Shown here in pieces: positions 34,992-43,917 of a stretch of 56,830 nt of DNA; within the stretch, counting starts at the first letter, position 1; each line of letters starts with the position of its first letter. Location: assembly GCF_024171885.1 (NCBI RefSeq), contig NZ_JAMTCP010000044.1:1-56830 (forward strand), read 5' to 3'. The position numbers and the translations under genes are program-made. Source of the DNA: Streptoalloteichus tenebrarius (GTDB taxonomy: Bacteria; Actinomycetota; Actinomycetes; Mycobacteriales; Pseudonocardiaceae). The notes below the pieces were generated by a model, which did no database searches, had not been told where the DNA came from, and worked only from the letters and a program-made list of their open reading frames with translations.

Positions 34992-35249
34992 TCGAGTCTC
35001 CTGCGACGTCGGTGTCGGACTCGGCCGTGTCCGGGGGTCTTGTCCGGCGGGCTCCCGTTCGCCGCGCGTGGCGGCAGGCTGGGACTGCCACACGCGCCGG
35101 CCGACTGGAAGAACCCGGCGCGCCGGGTGGCGCCTGGCGGCGTGGCGGTCCGCGCGGGGCGCACCCGCGGCGGTCCACCGCCCGGCCAGGCGGCACCTGA
35201 CGCGCCGGATGCACCCTGGCGGAAGGCCCGCCGGATGCGGCCTGCGCAG

Positions 35250-35255
35250 ACCCTA
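35250..35255 (-). promoter_or_regulatory. possible -10 box upstream of sucC
   Basis: Read leftward, TAGGGT at 35255-35250 fits TAnnnT. It lies in a partly symmetric stretch (ccctat...ggtaggg, 35251-35277). It is about 260 bp ahead of sucC, so the leader would be long; no -35 is clear. Confidence 0.3.
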
Positions 35256-35649
35256 TCGACCTGTGTGGACGGTAGGGCCTCCGTACCCGGTGAGGTCTGT
35301 CACCGTGAGCGATGACACCTGGCTCGGGCCCGTCAGCACGGTACCGCCGGCCGGGCTGGCCCGCCGGGCGTTTCCCCTGGTCGGATCGGTTGAGCGCCGC
35401 TCGGGGGCCGGCGCGGGCGACATGGCGCGCGGTGAGGGGCGCAGCGCGCGGGCGGGCGCGCGGAGAGCCGCCGCGTCGACCTCGACGACCAACGGACCGT
35501 GATCGTGGCGACGAGGCGGCACGCCGTCCGCGACCGGAGCGGCCAGCACGGCCGGGCAGGCAGGGGTTTCGTCGCCTCGGGGCCGGGCCGCGCGGCACGC
35601 GTCGAGGTGGTGTCCTCTCAGCCGTTGATCAGCGCGTCTGGTAGGTCTC

Positions 35650-36138
35650 ACCTGGCAACGCGTCCTGAGCCGGGTGGTCGTCACGATCAACTCGGCGGGC
35701 GGGCCGGAGCGGAACGTCCGTGTCCGCTCCAGCGTGGTCCGGTCCCACCAGCACACGGCAGGGACGCGGGAAAAGGGGATGCCGACCGGGCGTCCAAGCC
35801 CTCACCGTCGACGGTGAGGCGCTCGACCCCTCCGCGAGGCAGGCTGAGCGCCACGTCCACCTGGTGTTGGACGGGCGCGGCCCGCCGGTGCGGATCATCG
35901 TCACGCCGCGCGAGGGATGGTCCTGACGGTCCTGGAGGTGCTGCTGGGTGGCATCCGCGTCAGCCGCCCCGGTCCGGGGCACCCCTTCAACGTCCAGCGC
36001 TCCAGCCAGCGCACCGTGGTCGAATGCCGTGGCGACCGACTCGCGCGGTTCGGCGGCCTGACCACCCGCCATGCCCAACGCGACACCGACTACCAGGCCG
36101 AACTCGCCGTCACCGCCATCGTGCGCTGGCTGGGATGA
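35650..36138 (+). pseudogene. decayed IS5-family transposase
   Basis: Pieces of one DDE transposase can be read in order across shifted frames. TWQRVLSRVV starts at 35650, then VRSSVVRSHQHTAG and REKG (compare the usual VDSTVVRAHQHAAGA). In the next frame comes HVHLVLDGRGPPVRIIVTP (the usual KIHLAVDGRGRPLALLVTPG). Back in the first frame comes GIRVSRPGPG and VVECRGDRLARFGGLTTRHAQ, ending in AVTAIVRWLG at the stop 36138. The part between GIRVSRPG and the VVE motif is deleted. No terminal inverted repeats were found. It is an old, dead insertion between sucC and the B12-binding gene. Confidence 0.75.
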
Positions 36139-36226
36139 CGACTTCCAGGGCAGGGCCTGGTCGCCGGGCGGCGCGCGCCTGGTCAGACGGGCGGCACGAC
36201 ACGGACCAGCGGCCGCGCCGTCACCG

Positions 36227-36312
36227 CCTCACCCGCCGAACCGAGTCGCCTCACCCGCCGAACCGAGTCGCCTCACCCGCCGAACCGGGTCGCCTCACCC
36301 GCCAACGAACGA
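36227..36312. repeat. 22-bp tandem repeat, nearly four units
   Basis: cctcacccgccgaaccgagtcg occurs at 36227-36248 and 36249-36270. A copy with one change is at 36271-36292 and a broken copy follows. It lies just beyond the stop of the leftward B12-binding gene. Confidence 0.92.
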
Positions 36313-36344
36313 GTCACCTCGCGCGCCGGCGGACCCGGGACGCC

Positions 36345-36752
36345 TCACGCGCCGGCCGGCTGGCCGACGTGCGTGCGCACCCAGTCCACGATCTCCTGCG
36401 TGGGCGCGCCCGGCGTGAAGACCTTGGCCACGCCCATCTGGGCGAGCTTCGGGATGTCCTCGTCCGGGATGATGCCGCCGCCGAAGACGACCACGTCCTC
36501 CGCGCCCTTCTCGGCCAGCAGCTCGATGACCCTGGCGAACAGGGTCATGTGCGCCCCGGAGAGCACCGACAGGCCGACCGCGTCCGCGTCCTCCTGCAAC
36601 GCGGTCTCGACCACCTGCTCCGGGGTCTGGTGCAGGCCGGTGTAGATGACCTCCATGCCGGCGTCGCGCAACGCCCTGGCCACCACCTTGGCGCCCCGGT
36701 CGTGGCCGTCCAGCCCCGGCTTGGCCACGACGACACGGATCCGACCGCTCAT
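36345..36752 (-). CDS. stand-alone cobalamin-binding domain (methylmalonyl-CoA mutase small-domain type)
   Basis: This encodes 135 residues. The motif [16 protein letters not shown] holds the DxHxxG that gives the lower-axial His to B12, then [12 protein letters not shown] and [16 protein letters not shown]. This is the C-terminal B12 domain of acyl-CoA mutases as a separate protein, as in isobutyryl-CoA or ethylmalonyl-type mutases and MCM partner subunits. No large mutase subunit is in the window, so its partner is encoded elsewhere. ATG 36752 has GGGAGG upstream. It may also serve as a B12 donor or sensor; the specific mutase cannot be told. Confidence 0.9.
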   Translation of the reverse strand: MSGRIRVVVAKPGLDGHDRGAKVVARALRDAGMEVIYTGLHQTPEQVVETALQEDADAVGLSVLSGAHMTLFARVIELLAEKGAEDVVVFGGGIIPDEDIPKLAQMGVAKVFTPGAPTQEIVDWVRTHVGQPAGA

Positions 36753-36931
36753 GGCAACCCTCCCCAGGCCCGACCCACGCCCAGGTCCCCGCACCGATGG
36801 ACCAGCGAGCAGGTCACGCCAACGCCCATTCCGTCCCACAATGGTGCCCGGCCGCGGTGACCGGGTGAGTGCCGAGGGGCCGGGCGCGCCGCCGATGCGA
36901 ACGATCGCTAACCAACCCCGCGAGGCGGAGA

Positions 36932-38833
36932 CTAACGCGTCACACCGCGTCGCGGGGAGCGTCGTGCGCCACTCCCGGCCATGGCGGCGCCCGTCAGGAG
37001 CAACGCGAGGCAGGCGAGACCGCACCAGAACCCGGCCGCCGGGCCCACGTCGTCCACGCGACCGGCGGTGAGCGGGAGCTCCAGCAGGCGCACGCAGACC
37101 AGCCCGGAGGCGCCGAGCGCCAGGGCCGCCGCCCGGGCCGGCCGGCTGCGCGCCGCGACGATCATCGCCGTCGGGACCGCGAGCAGACCGAGCAGCAGCC
37201 CCCACGAGGCGGCGCGGAACTGGGTCCACACGCCGGGCGCGGCGTAACCGGGGGCGTCGGTGAGGGGGAGGCCGAACGCCCCGAGCGCGAGCACGCTGAC
37301 CAGCACCGCGACGACCAGCAGCGGGCGGTGGACGGACAGGGCGGTGAGGTCGACGTCGTCCCGTTCCACTCCGCCGGCCAGGGCCGCGCAGCACCCGGCG
37401 GCCACCGCGAGCAACGCGGCCAGGCCCGCCGCCCACGCCCCGAACCCGGCACGCACGCCGGGGAGGTCGGTCGCGGTCAGCACCCCGTCCAGCGCGGCGA
37501 CGGCGGTCAGCGGGACCGCCGTCCACGCGACGGCCAGCGCCGGACGCGCCGCGGCCGAGGTGGACCTGACCAGCAGCGCCACACCCAGCGCGGCGACGAG
37601 CGCTCCAGCCGGCAGCAGTGGCCGCGCGGCGTAGTTGGCGGGCTCCGCGAGACCGGTCGGGAGCGAGAGCTGCGGAAGCAGCGGGCTCACCAGCGCGGCG
37701 AGCCCCGACGCCAGGGCGAGCCCGCCGGCCAGCGCGTGCAGGCGCGCCGCGCCCGGCAGCACGACCTCACCGGGAGCGGACGAGGGGTCACGGCGCGCGC
37801 TCGCGCTCCTGCCCGCGGCCCTGCCCGTCGCGCGCCCCAGCGCGCCCAGCGCCACGGCCGCGACCAGCGCGATCACCGGGCCGGGCAGGACGTGCACCGC
37901 GGGCATGGCGAGCGCGGCGACCAGCGGCGGCGCGGCGACCCCCGCGACACCGAACGCCACGCCCAGCAGGCCGCCCTCGGCGACCTCCGGGTCGTCGGCG
38001 CCGGCCGTCACGGCGGCGGTGAGCGGGACGGCGAGCGCCACGAGGAGACCGCCGACCGCGGTCCACGCCGGGGCGTCGACGAGGGACTGCGGCCAGAGGA
38101 AGGCGTTGTCCGACGCGAAGGGGCTCAGCGCGAGACCGGCCGCGGCGAAACCCCCGACGCAGAGGGCGGGGGTGAGCGGTCGCTCTCGCCGGCCGGTCGC
38201 GTCCGCCGGGGAGGCGGTGGCCCGCAGCACCAGTCGGAGCGCCAGCAGGCCGGCCACGCCGACCGCGAGCTGGCCGACGAGCAGCAGGCCCCATCCCGGC
38301 GCGGTACCGGGCGGCACGAGGCTGGTCGGGACGAACAGTTCGGGACGGGCCGTCCTCGTCGGGTCCGCCACGATCTGGGCGTCGAGGAGGAGGCGACCGG
38401 GCACGAGGGCCGCCGGGGCCGCGAGCACGCCCGCGGCGGCGAGCTCCCGCCCCCGTGCGAGGAACCCCGCGGCCAGGGCCGGGGGGAGCAGGGCGAGGAC
38501 GGCCAGCAGCGGCCAGGAGGCGAAGCCGGGCTCCAGCCCGCTCACGACGCCGACGAGCGGGGCGAGGGCCGACGACACGGCGCCGAGCGCCGCGAGCGCG
38601 ATGAGCGCCCTGAAAGCGGAGGCGTTCTCGCCGTTCCCGCCCGCCGTCGCCTCGCGCGCGACCGCGCCCGCGCGCCCGGCGCGGGCGGGAGGTGGTGGCC
38701 CCGGCCGGCTCCGGAGCCGGTCCCGCTGCCGGCGGGTCACCGGCCTCCGCTGCTCCTGTCGCTGGTCGGGAAACCGACGCTCGCCGGGGGCGGGGCCCGG
38801 GGAACTGCCCTGGTTGCTGCGCCGCGAGGTCAT
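36932..38833 (-). CDS. large polytopic membrane protein of unknown function
   Basis: This encodes 633 residues. A charged, Arg/Pro-rich N-terminus of about 70 residues is followed by about fifteen hydrophobic segments with few charged loops. One Arg/Ala/Ser loop (about 345-365) splits the protein in two halves. I recognise no transporter or enzyme motif. Composition is very rich in Ala, Leu, Val and Gly. The ATG at 38833 is supported by TAGCGT exactly 7 nt ahead, a leaderless start. It stands alone; a 178-bp gap separates it from the B12-binding gene downstream. Confidence 0.8.
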   Translation of the reverse strand: MTSRRSNQGSSPGPAPGERRFPDQRQEQRRPVTRRQRDRLRSRPGPPPPARAGRAGAVAREATAGGNGENASAFRALIALAALGAVSSALAPLVGVVSGLEPGFASWPLLAVLALLPPALAAGFLARGRELAAAGVLAAPAALVPGRLLLDAQIVADPTRTARPELFVPTSLVPPGTAPGWGLLLVGQLAVGVAGLLALRLVLRATASPADATGRRERPLTPALCVGGFAAAGLALSPFASDNAFLWPQSLVDAPAWTAVGGLLVALAVPLTAAVTAGADDPEVAEGGLLGVAFGVAGVAAPPLVAALAMPAVHVLPGPVIALVAAVALGALGRATGRAAGRSASARRDPSSAPGEVVLPGAARLHALAGGLALASGLAALVSPLLPQLSLPTGLAEPANYAARPLLPAGALVAALGVALLVRSTSAAARPALAVAWTAVPLTAVAALDGVLTATDLPGVRAGFGAWAAGLAALLAVAAGCCAALAGGVERDDVDLTALSVHRPLLVVAVLVSVLALGAFGLPLTDAPGYAAPGVWTQFRAASWGLLLGLLAVPTAMIVAARSRPARAAALALGASGLVCVRLLELPLTAGRVDDVGPAAGFWCGLACLALLLTGAAMAGSGARRSPRRGVTR

Positions 38834-38840
38834 CGCGCCG

Positions 38841-38846
38841 ACGCTA
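38841..38846 (-). promoter_or_regulatory. leaderless -10 box TAGCGT
   Basis: Read leftward, TAGCGT is followed by 7 nt and the ATG of the large membrane protein gene. No ribosome binding site is needed with this geometry. Confidence 0.55.
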
Positions 38847-39158
38847 GCAAGCAGCGGGCCGGCCGGCCGAGCGGACTCGTGATCTTGGTTCGCGCTCCCC
38901 GCCCGACCTCAGGAAGGCCAGCGCCGGTCGGCGTGGATGGCCCCCCTGTCGGGAGGGACCCCCGCACCGGACGGTTCCCGGACACCTCCGCCGGCGGGCG
39001 GCCTCCTTAATAACCCGATCGTGTGCGCATCGCCGGACGGAGCAGCGGGCAACTCCGTTCGGGAGCCCGCCACCGCGTGCAAGGGCGTCCGACGACCGTC
39101 CCGCCTCGGTTTCGACACAGGACCACAACACCGCCAACCAGGTGTAGCGCAGATCACT
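38847..39158. other. divergent intergenic region without a gene
   Basis: About 310 bp lie between two divergent leaderless genes. Open frames on both strands lack coding character. Apart from the two -10 boxes at its ends I see no clear motif. Confidence 0.6.
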
Positions 39159-39164
39159 TACCTT
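39159..39164 (+). promoter_or_regulatory. leaderless -10 box TACCTT
   Basis: TACCTT is followed by exactly 7 nt and GTG 39172, which decides the start of the hydrolase gene. Confidence 0.55.
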
Positions 39165-39171
39165 CGTTCGA

Positions 39172-40137
39172 GTGGGGAAGACCGTGGGAACAACCGGCGC
39201 GTCAGCGTTACCCGACCGCCCTCCCCGGAGTGGCGGCGCCTTCGGCGCGCTGATGAACGTCATCACGAGCGGCGCGGGCGACCTCGCCCACGCGCTCACC
39301 CGGCCGAGCGCGCTCCGCGGACTCTCCGTCGAGGCCGCCTGGCTGGCCGCGCGCACACTCCTCTATCCCTGGGGAGCGCTGCCGGCGCCCCTGGAGTCGG
39401 AGCGGTCGCGCCAGCGCTACCGCACGGACGACCTGTCCCCCGGACGGCGCGGCCACCTCGTCACCACCCTGACGACCGGCGACGCGCCGCCGCCTCCGGT
39501 GATCCTGGTGCACGGGATCGCCGACAACCGCTCCGCCTTCGCCGTGCTCGCCCCCGCCCTGCGCCGGCGCGGCTTCGCCGTCGTCCACGCGGTCAACTAC
39601 CACGTCCTGACGGCGGTGACCGGCGACGTCCGCGAGGCGGCCCGGGCGTTCGGCGACCAGGTCGAGCGGGTCCGCGAGGCCACGGGGAGCGATCACGTGC
39701 ACGTCGTGGGGCATTCGCTGGGCGGCCTCATCGCGCGGTACTACGTGCAGCGCCTCGGCGGCGACCGGCGGGTCCACACGCTCGTCACCCTCGGCACCCC
39801 GCACGCGGGGACGGTGACGGCCCACCTGCTGCCCACCCGGCTCGCCCGGCAGCTCCGCCCCGGCTCGCGGCTGCTCGCCGAGCTGGCCGGCCCCGCACCG
39901 GGCTGCCGAACACGCTTCGTGGCGATCTGGAGCGATCTGGACCAGGTGGTCCTGCCGCGCGAGAACGCCCGGCTGTCCCACCCGGATCTGATGGTGGAGG
40001 TCCACCAGGTGTGTGACGTGGGCCACCTCTCGCTGCCCATGGCGCCACGAGCTGTCGACGCGACCGTCACCGCTCTCACTCGAACGGCCGAATACCCACG
40101 GGAAGGACACACGCCAAGCACGTGCATGGACCTGTGA
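39172..40137 (+). CDS. alpha/beta hydrolase, lipase/PGAP1-like esterase
   Basis: This encodes 321 residues. VILVHGIADNRSAF (about residue 110) forms the oxyanion-hole region, VHVVGHSLGGLIARYYVQRLGG (about 178-199) holds the nucleophile Ser, TLGTPHAGT follows, and VCDVGHLSL gives the catalytic His. The acid is probably the Asp in WSDLDQVV. The fold matches triacylglycerol lipases and acetyltransferase-like esterases. No signal peptide is seen, so it should be cytosolic or membrane-associated. GTG 39172 is supported by a leaderless -10 box. The transcript ends in a hairpin that overlaps the stop codon. Confidence 0.9.
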   Translation: MGKTVGTTGASALPDRPPRSGGAFGALMNVITSGAGDLAHALTRPSALRGLSVEAAWLAARTLLYPWGALPAPLESERSRQRYRTDDLSPGRRGHLVTTLTTGDAPPPPVILVHGIADNRSAFAVLAPALRRRGFAVVHAVNYHVLTAVTGDVREAARAFGDQVERVREATGSDHVHVVGHSLGGLIARYYVQRLGGDRRVHTLVTLGTPHAGTVTAHLLPTRLARQLRPGSRLLAELAGPAPGCRTRFVAIWSDLDQVVLPRENARLSHPDLMVEVHQVCDVGHLSLPMAPRAVDATVTALTRTAEYPREGHTPSTCMDL

Positions 40138-40171
40138 TCAACCAATTACTTTCCGTCAACACAGGTCCATG
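40125..40171 (+). terminator. inverted repeat over the hydrolase stop codon
   Basis: CATGGACCTGTG (40125-40136) and CACAGGTCCATG (40160-40171) are perfect 12-bp arms with a 23-nt AT-rich loop. The stop codon lies at the left arm's edge. It may end transcription or shield the 3' end. Confidence 0.6.
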
Positions 40172-40206
40172 ACGAGGTGAGATCGCCGCACGTTCGGCAG
40201 ATGCGG

Positions 40207-40229
40207 CCGGGAGGGGTTTGCCCTCCCGG
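40207..40229 (+). terminator. hairpin before the M23 peptidase promoter
   Basis: A perfect 9-bp stem (ccgggaggg with ccctcccgg) closes on gtttg. It would stop read-through from the hydrolase gene before the next promoter. Confidence 0.6.
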
Positions 40230-40241
40230 GTTGACCTTGGT

Positions 40242-40247
40242 TACTGT
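40242..40247 (+). promoter_or_regulatory. possible -10 box of the M23 peptidase gene
   Basis: TACTGT fits TAnnnT, with TTGCCC 18 bp upstream as a weak -35. The start of transcription would leave a leader of about 115 nt. No riboswitch that I recognise is visible in that leader. Confidence 0.4.
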
Positions 40248-40368
40248 CCCCCGGTCCGTTGTCACGGTCTGGTCACAACCAGGACATGGAGTTGGTTACC
40301 CCGACCAGCTCCCCGGGTTCCCCCGCCCGGAGGTCCGACCGGACTCCCCGAAGACGGAAGGGCAGGCC

Positions 40369-41151
40369 TTGGCTCGACACCGCTCCCCCGGCGGCGAAGG
40401 ACCTACCCCGGCACTCGATGAGGCGCTGCGCGACGCAGCGCCCCGAACCCGGGGCGCACACCGCCTCCCCCCGCCACCGTCCGCGCTGCGCGGGCGGGTC
40501 GCGATCGCCGCGGTCGCGGCCGGCGCGTTCGTCGCCGCCGGCCAGACCCTCGACGCCTCGGCCAACACCTCCACGGAGGGTGTGACGCCGCTGGCGAACG
40601 GTCGTGACGCCGCCGCCGCGATGGGCATGGGCGGCTCGGCCCCCGCCCCCGAGGTGCTGCCGGTCGCCAAGACCGGGGACCCCTCGGTCGAGGTGCAGAA
40701 GCTCGGCAAGAGCGGACGCATCCAGGCCGAGCGGGCCGCCAGGGAGGCCGAGGCGCGCAAGCCACTGTTCGTCAAGCCGGCGGAGGGCACGTTCACCTCC
40801 GGCTACGGCGGCCGGTGGGGCACCTTCCACTGGGGCGTCGACATCGCCAACCGCATCGGCACGCCGATCTACTCGGTCGCCGAGGGCGTGGTGATCAGCT
40901 CCGGCCCGGCCAGCGGCTTCGGCCTGTGGGTCCGGGTCCAGCACACCGACGGCACCATCACCGTCTACGGCCACGTGGACCGCACCCTGGTCCGCGAGGG
41001 GCAGAAGGTGGCCGCCGGCCAGCAGATCGCCACGATGGGCAACCGCGGCTTCTCGACCGGGCCACACCTGCACTTCGAGGTGTGGAACGCGGGCAACCAG
41101 AAGATCAACCCCCTTCCCTGGCTCGCCGAGCGGGGGATCGCGCTCACCTGA
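40369..41151 (+). CDS. M23 family (LytM-type) peptidase
   Basis: This encodes 260 residues from TTG 40369, chosen because GGAAGGGCAGG precedes it and MARHRSPGG is a typical N-terminus for this family; a longer frame starts at 40177. Residues 45-70 form a signal anchor (VAIAAVAAGAFVAAGQTLDASA). The C-terminal LytM domain starts at FTSGYGGRWGTFHWGVDIANRIG, with the zinc ligands His and Asp, and ends with TGPHLHFEVW carrying the HxH motif. It cuts peptidoglycan cross-links outside the cell, or activates another hydrolase. It matches the place of Rv0950c between pcrA and sucC. Confidence 0.9.
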   Translation: MARHRSPGGEGPTPALDEALRDAAPRTRGAHRLPPPPSALRGRVAIAAVAAGAFVAAGQTLDASANTSTEGVTPLANGRDAAAAMGMGGSAPAPEVLPVAKTGDPSVEVQKLGKSGRIQAERAAREAEARKPLFVKPAEGTFTSGYGGRWGTFHWGVDIANRIGTPIYSVAEGVVISSGPASGFGLWVRVQHTDGTITVYGHVDRTLVREGQKVAAGQQIATMGNRGFSTGPHLHFEVWNAGNQKINPLPWLAERGIALT

Positions 41152-41927
41152 GCCCGGTTCCCGCGTCACGCCCGACCGAAACCCGCGACCGGGCGCGTGC
41201 GGCCGAACACGCCCGAAAACACCCCGTTCGGCGCAGTGCCCGTCCTGGCGGCCGTCCAGAGCCCGTCCTGGCGGCCGTCCAGAGCCCGTCCTGGCGGCGC
41301 GGCCAGACGCGTCCAGGGCCGTCAAGGCGCACCCGGGTCGCTGAGGTTCGCCCGCGCCCATCGACATCGACCCAGTCGACCCAGTCGATCCAGCGGCGTC
41401 CGCCCGCCGCCGTGTGCCCCGATGCCGCCCGGGCCTGGCCGCCGCTCCGGCACGCCCCGGCGCCGCCTCCGGCGACCGCGGTGCCCGGCCCGCTCACGCT
41501 CGTCCCGTGAATCCCACCTCGCTCACCTCCCGCTCGCACCCCACCCCCGGTCAGTCCTGACGTCGGTCGCGGCCGCGCCCCGGGCGACACCCCCAGCGAC
41601 GCCCGGGGCGGCGCTCGCTGCCGATGATCAAAGCGGGGACCCCCGACAAAAACCGGGCCTCGGTCACGCGCCGTTCGCCATGACCACCCGGAAGCGGGCA
41701 ACCGTTGTCGCCAATCCTCCGCCCGGACGGTTCCCGGGCCCTCGATTCGGGCCTGACCGCACACGCCTCGGCGCACGCCCCTCCTCGACAGAGGGATCTT
41801 GCCCCCCTCCGGAGTAGTGCCGGCGTCATCCTCTACCGCACGCGGGGCCGCTACGTCTAGCGTCCGACCCGCTACTTCTGGTCAGCACCGGCTGAGGTTC
41901 GCCGGTGCGCCGCACGTGTGCGACGCA
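41152..41927. other. non-coding stretch after the M23 gene, with small repeats
   Basis: Nearly 800 bp contain no gene that I can support; open frames have poor codon bias and no start signals. It holds a 23-bp repeat (41238-41300) and a 10-bp repeat cgacccagt near 41368-41395. Confidence 0.55.
41238..41300. repeat. 23-bp tandem repeat, two and a half units
   Basis: gcccgtcctggcggccgtcc plus aga occurs at 41238-41260 and 41261-41283, and a partial third unit follows. The first two copies are identical. Confidence 0.9.
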
Positions 41928-41942
41928 GTGAGGAGAATCAGG

Positions 41943-42149
41943 TTGGGCGCTCTCGCGACCGGCGGCTTGGTCCTGCTTCTGGTGGGATTCCTTCTGGTCA
42001 TCGCGGCGGGGCCCCAGCCGGCCCCCGCGCCCTCCCGGCGGGGCGCGCACCGCGCCAGCCGGCGGCGGCCGGCGAAGTCCGTCGTCTACTGGCGCCTCCA
42101 GTGGGCCGTTTCGCGGACGGGGTACTCGCGGGGGCGATGGACGCTGTGA
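41943..42149 (+). CDS. small single-pass membrane protein
   Basis: This encodes 68 residues from TTG 41943, with GAGGAGA 7 nt ahead. GTG 41928 in the same frame is an alternative without a ribosome binding site. Residues 5-23 (ATGGLVLLLVGFLLVIAAG) form one membrane helix. The rest is strongly basic (PSRRGAHRASRRRPAKSV) and would lie in the cytoplasm or bind a polyanion. No family is recognised. Confidence 0.5.
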   Translation: MGALATGGLVLLLVGFLLVIAAGPQPAPAPSRRGAHRASRRRPAKSVVYWRLQWAVSRTGYSRGRWTL

Positions 42150-42347
42150 GCTGGCCCCACGACGGATGACCGCGGGCGCCTGGTCGGTCAGGGTGCTCCT
42201 CGTCCCCCGCACACCACGGCGCGCGACCGCGCTCCGACGGCTGTGGTGGCGATCCACACCCCGGCGAGCCCGGTAGGCCCGTGAGGTCCGGTAGGCCCGG
42301 CCCGGCCGGGCGGTGCGGATCTCCCCGCCACCCCCGCGCGCCGGGCC
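42150..42347. other. short non-coding gap with ggtaggcccg repeat
   Basis: The unit cggtaggcccg occurs twice near 42270-42300, followed by a GC-rich cggcccggccggg stretch that could form a hairpin beyond the thioesterase stop. No gene is seen. Confidence 0.5.
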
Positions 42348-43100
42348 TCAGCCCGCCACCCAACGCCCGACCACGTCCATGACGACGGCGCGCTCCTGGT
42401 CCACGAGGTAGAAGTGGCCGCCGGGAAAGACCCTCGTGGCGAACCCGGCCGGCGCGACCGCCGCCCACTCCGCCACCTCGGCGGGCGGGGCCTTCGGATC
42501 GTCCGCGCCGGCGTAGCCCACCACGGGGCACCGCACCGGCTCGGCCCTCCCCGGCCGGTAGGTGCCCACGATCTCGTAGTCCCCTCGGATCGCGGGCAGG
42601 ACCAGCTCCCTGAGGCCGGGGTCGTCCAGCACGGCGGAGCGGACCGGGTCGAGCGCGCGGAGTTCGGCGACCACCTCGGCGTCGGACCGCAGGTACAGGT
42701 CGTCGGGCTCCAGCCGGTGCGGCGCCCGCCGCGCGGAGACGAACAGCCGGTCCAGGACCGTCCCGTGGCCCCGCTCCAGCCGGAGGGCCACCTCGTGCGC
42801 CAGCGAGGCGCCCAGGCTGTGCCCGAAGAACGCCAGCGGCAGGTCCCGGAACGACGACAGCGCCGCGGCCACGGCGTCGGCCAGTTCCTCCATGCGCCCC
42901 ACGCAGGGCTCGGCCAGCCGGTCCTCCCGCCCGGGGTAGCGCACCGCCAGCAGCTCGACGTCCGGCGGCAGCCACCGGGACCAGCCGCGGTAGGCGCTCG
43001 CCGCCCCTCCCGCGTGCGGGAAACACACCAGGCGGCGGGTGGGCCGGGTCGGCGTGCTGTGGCGACGGAACCACAGGTCGTGGGCGGCGGCCGGGCTCAC
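42348..43100 (-). CDS. type II thioesterase (alpha/beta hydrolase)
   Basis: This encodes 250 residues. LVCFPHAGGAASAYRGWSRWL, LLAVRYPGREDRLAEP and LAFFGHSLGASLAHEVALRLE (nucleophile Ser) are classic type II thioesterase motifs. The catalytic His is in FPGGHFYLVDQ near the C-terminus. Such enzymes remove wrong acyl groups from polyketide or peptide synthetases. No synthase is in the window, so this is an orphan that may act on a system elsewhere. GTG 43100 is chosen because GGAGG lies 7 nt upstream; the longer frame is not conserved. Confidence 0.92.
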   Translation of the reverse strand: MSPAAAHDLWFRRHSTPTRPTRRLVCFPHAGGAASAYRGWSRWLPPDVELLAVRYPGREDRLAEPCVGRMEELADAVAAALSSFRDLPLAFFGHSLGASLAHEVALRLERGHGTVLDRLFVSARRAPHRLEPDDLYLRSDAEVVAELRALDPVRSAVLDDPGLRELVLPAIRGDYEIVGTYRPGRAEPVRCPVVGYAGADDPKAPPAEVAEWAAVAPAGFATRVFPGGHFYLVDQERAVVMDVVGRWVAG

Positions 43101-43428
43101 GCGGGCACCTCCAGGTGTTCGGGACCGACTCGGGAGCGACGCCGGCGACACTAGGTCATCCGGTCGGGGCGGAGGGTCACTCCGACAGCTTCGACACACC
43201 ACCCCGCGCGTCGGGTCGCTCACGTCGGCACGGGGTGGGGGAACAACGCCCACCTACGATCGGTTGACCTGTCTGCGTCGGCCCGCCCGGGCCACGCGGG
43301 CGAGGACGGACATCGGGACGGTCGGCCGGTGGGGCCGCACCACCGCGCGGGTCGCCGCGGCCGAGGACTCGGCCGCCGGCCCGACCGGTCGTCCCGCACA
43401 GACGCCCACCACCCGCAGAGGAGAGAAC

Positions 43429-43755
43429 ATGGCCTCCAACACCGTGACCGTGACCGACAAGTCGTTCGTGGAGGACGTGCTACAGAGCGACAAGCCGGTG
43501 CTGGTCGACTTCTGGGCGACCTGGTGCGGTCCGTGCAAGATGGTCGCCCCGGTGCTCGAGGAGATCGCGGCGGAGCACTCCGACAAGCTGACGGTCGCCA
43601 AGCTCGACATCGACCAGAACCCGCGGACCGCCAGGGACCTCCAGATCATGTCGGTGCCGACCATGATGGTCTTCCAGGGCGGCAAGCCGGTGAAGACGAT
43701 CGTGGGCGCGAAGCCGAAGGCCGCGCTGCTCTCCGACCTGGCCGACTTCATCTGA
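43429..43755 (+). CDS. thioredoxin
   Basis: This encodes 108 residues, full length for thioredoxin. The active site is WCGPCK at about residues 31-36, inside VLVDFWATWCGPCKMVAPVL. The cis-Pro loop is SVPTMMVFQGGKPV. It reduces protein disulphides in the cytosol with NADPH and thioredoxin reductase; the reductase is not in this window. ATG 43429 has GAGGAGA upstream. Confidence 0.96.
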   Translation: MASNTVTVTDKSFVEDVLQSDKPVLVDFWATWCGPCKMVAPVLEEIAAEHSDKLTVAKLDIDQNPRTARDLQIMSVPTMMVFQGGKPVKTIVGAKPKAALLSDLADFI

Positions 43756-43813
43756 CGAGAACAGTCGTCTCCCGGGTCGGCGGACCGCCGACGGTCCCGG
43801 GAGGAGTGACGGA

Positions 43814-43855
43814 ACAGGGCCCGTGGCCGGACATGACGTCCGCCACGGGCCCTGT
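43814..43855. terminator. bidirectional hairpin between thioredoxin and pcrA
   Basis: acagggcccgtggc (43814-43827) pairs with gccacgggccctgt (43842-43855). Inner cggac/gtccg lengthens the stem with one bulge. It lies between convergent genes and can stop both transcripts. Confidence 0.88.
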
Positions 43856-43917
43856 CGTGTCCGCCCCGTTCTCGTCGGGACCGGAGGGTCCGGCGCGCGG
43901 GGGCGCCGGAGCACCGG

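Noticed and set aside
40150-40370. c-di-AMP (ydaO) riboswitch ahead of the M23 peptidase gene
   Set aside because: Such switches often precede cell-wall hydrolase genes in actinobacteria, but the conserved core elements cannot be found in this leader.
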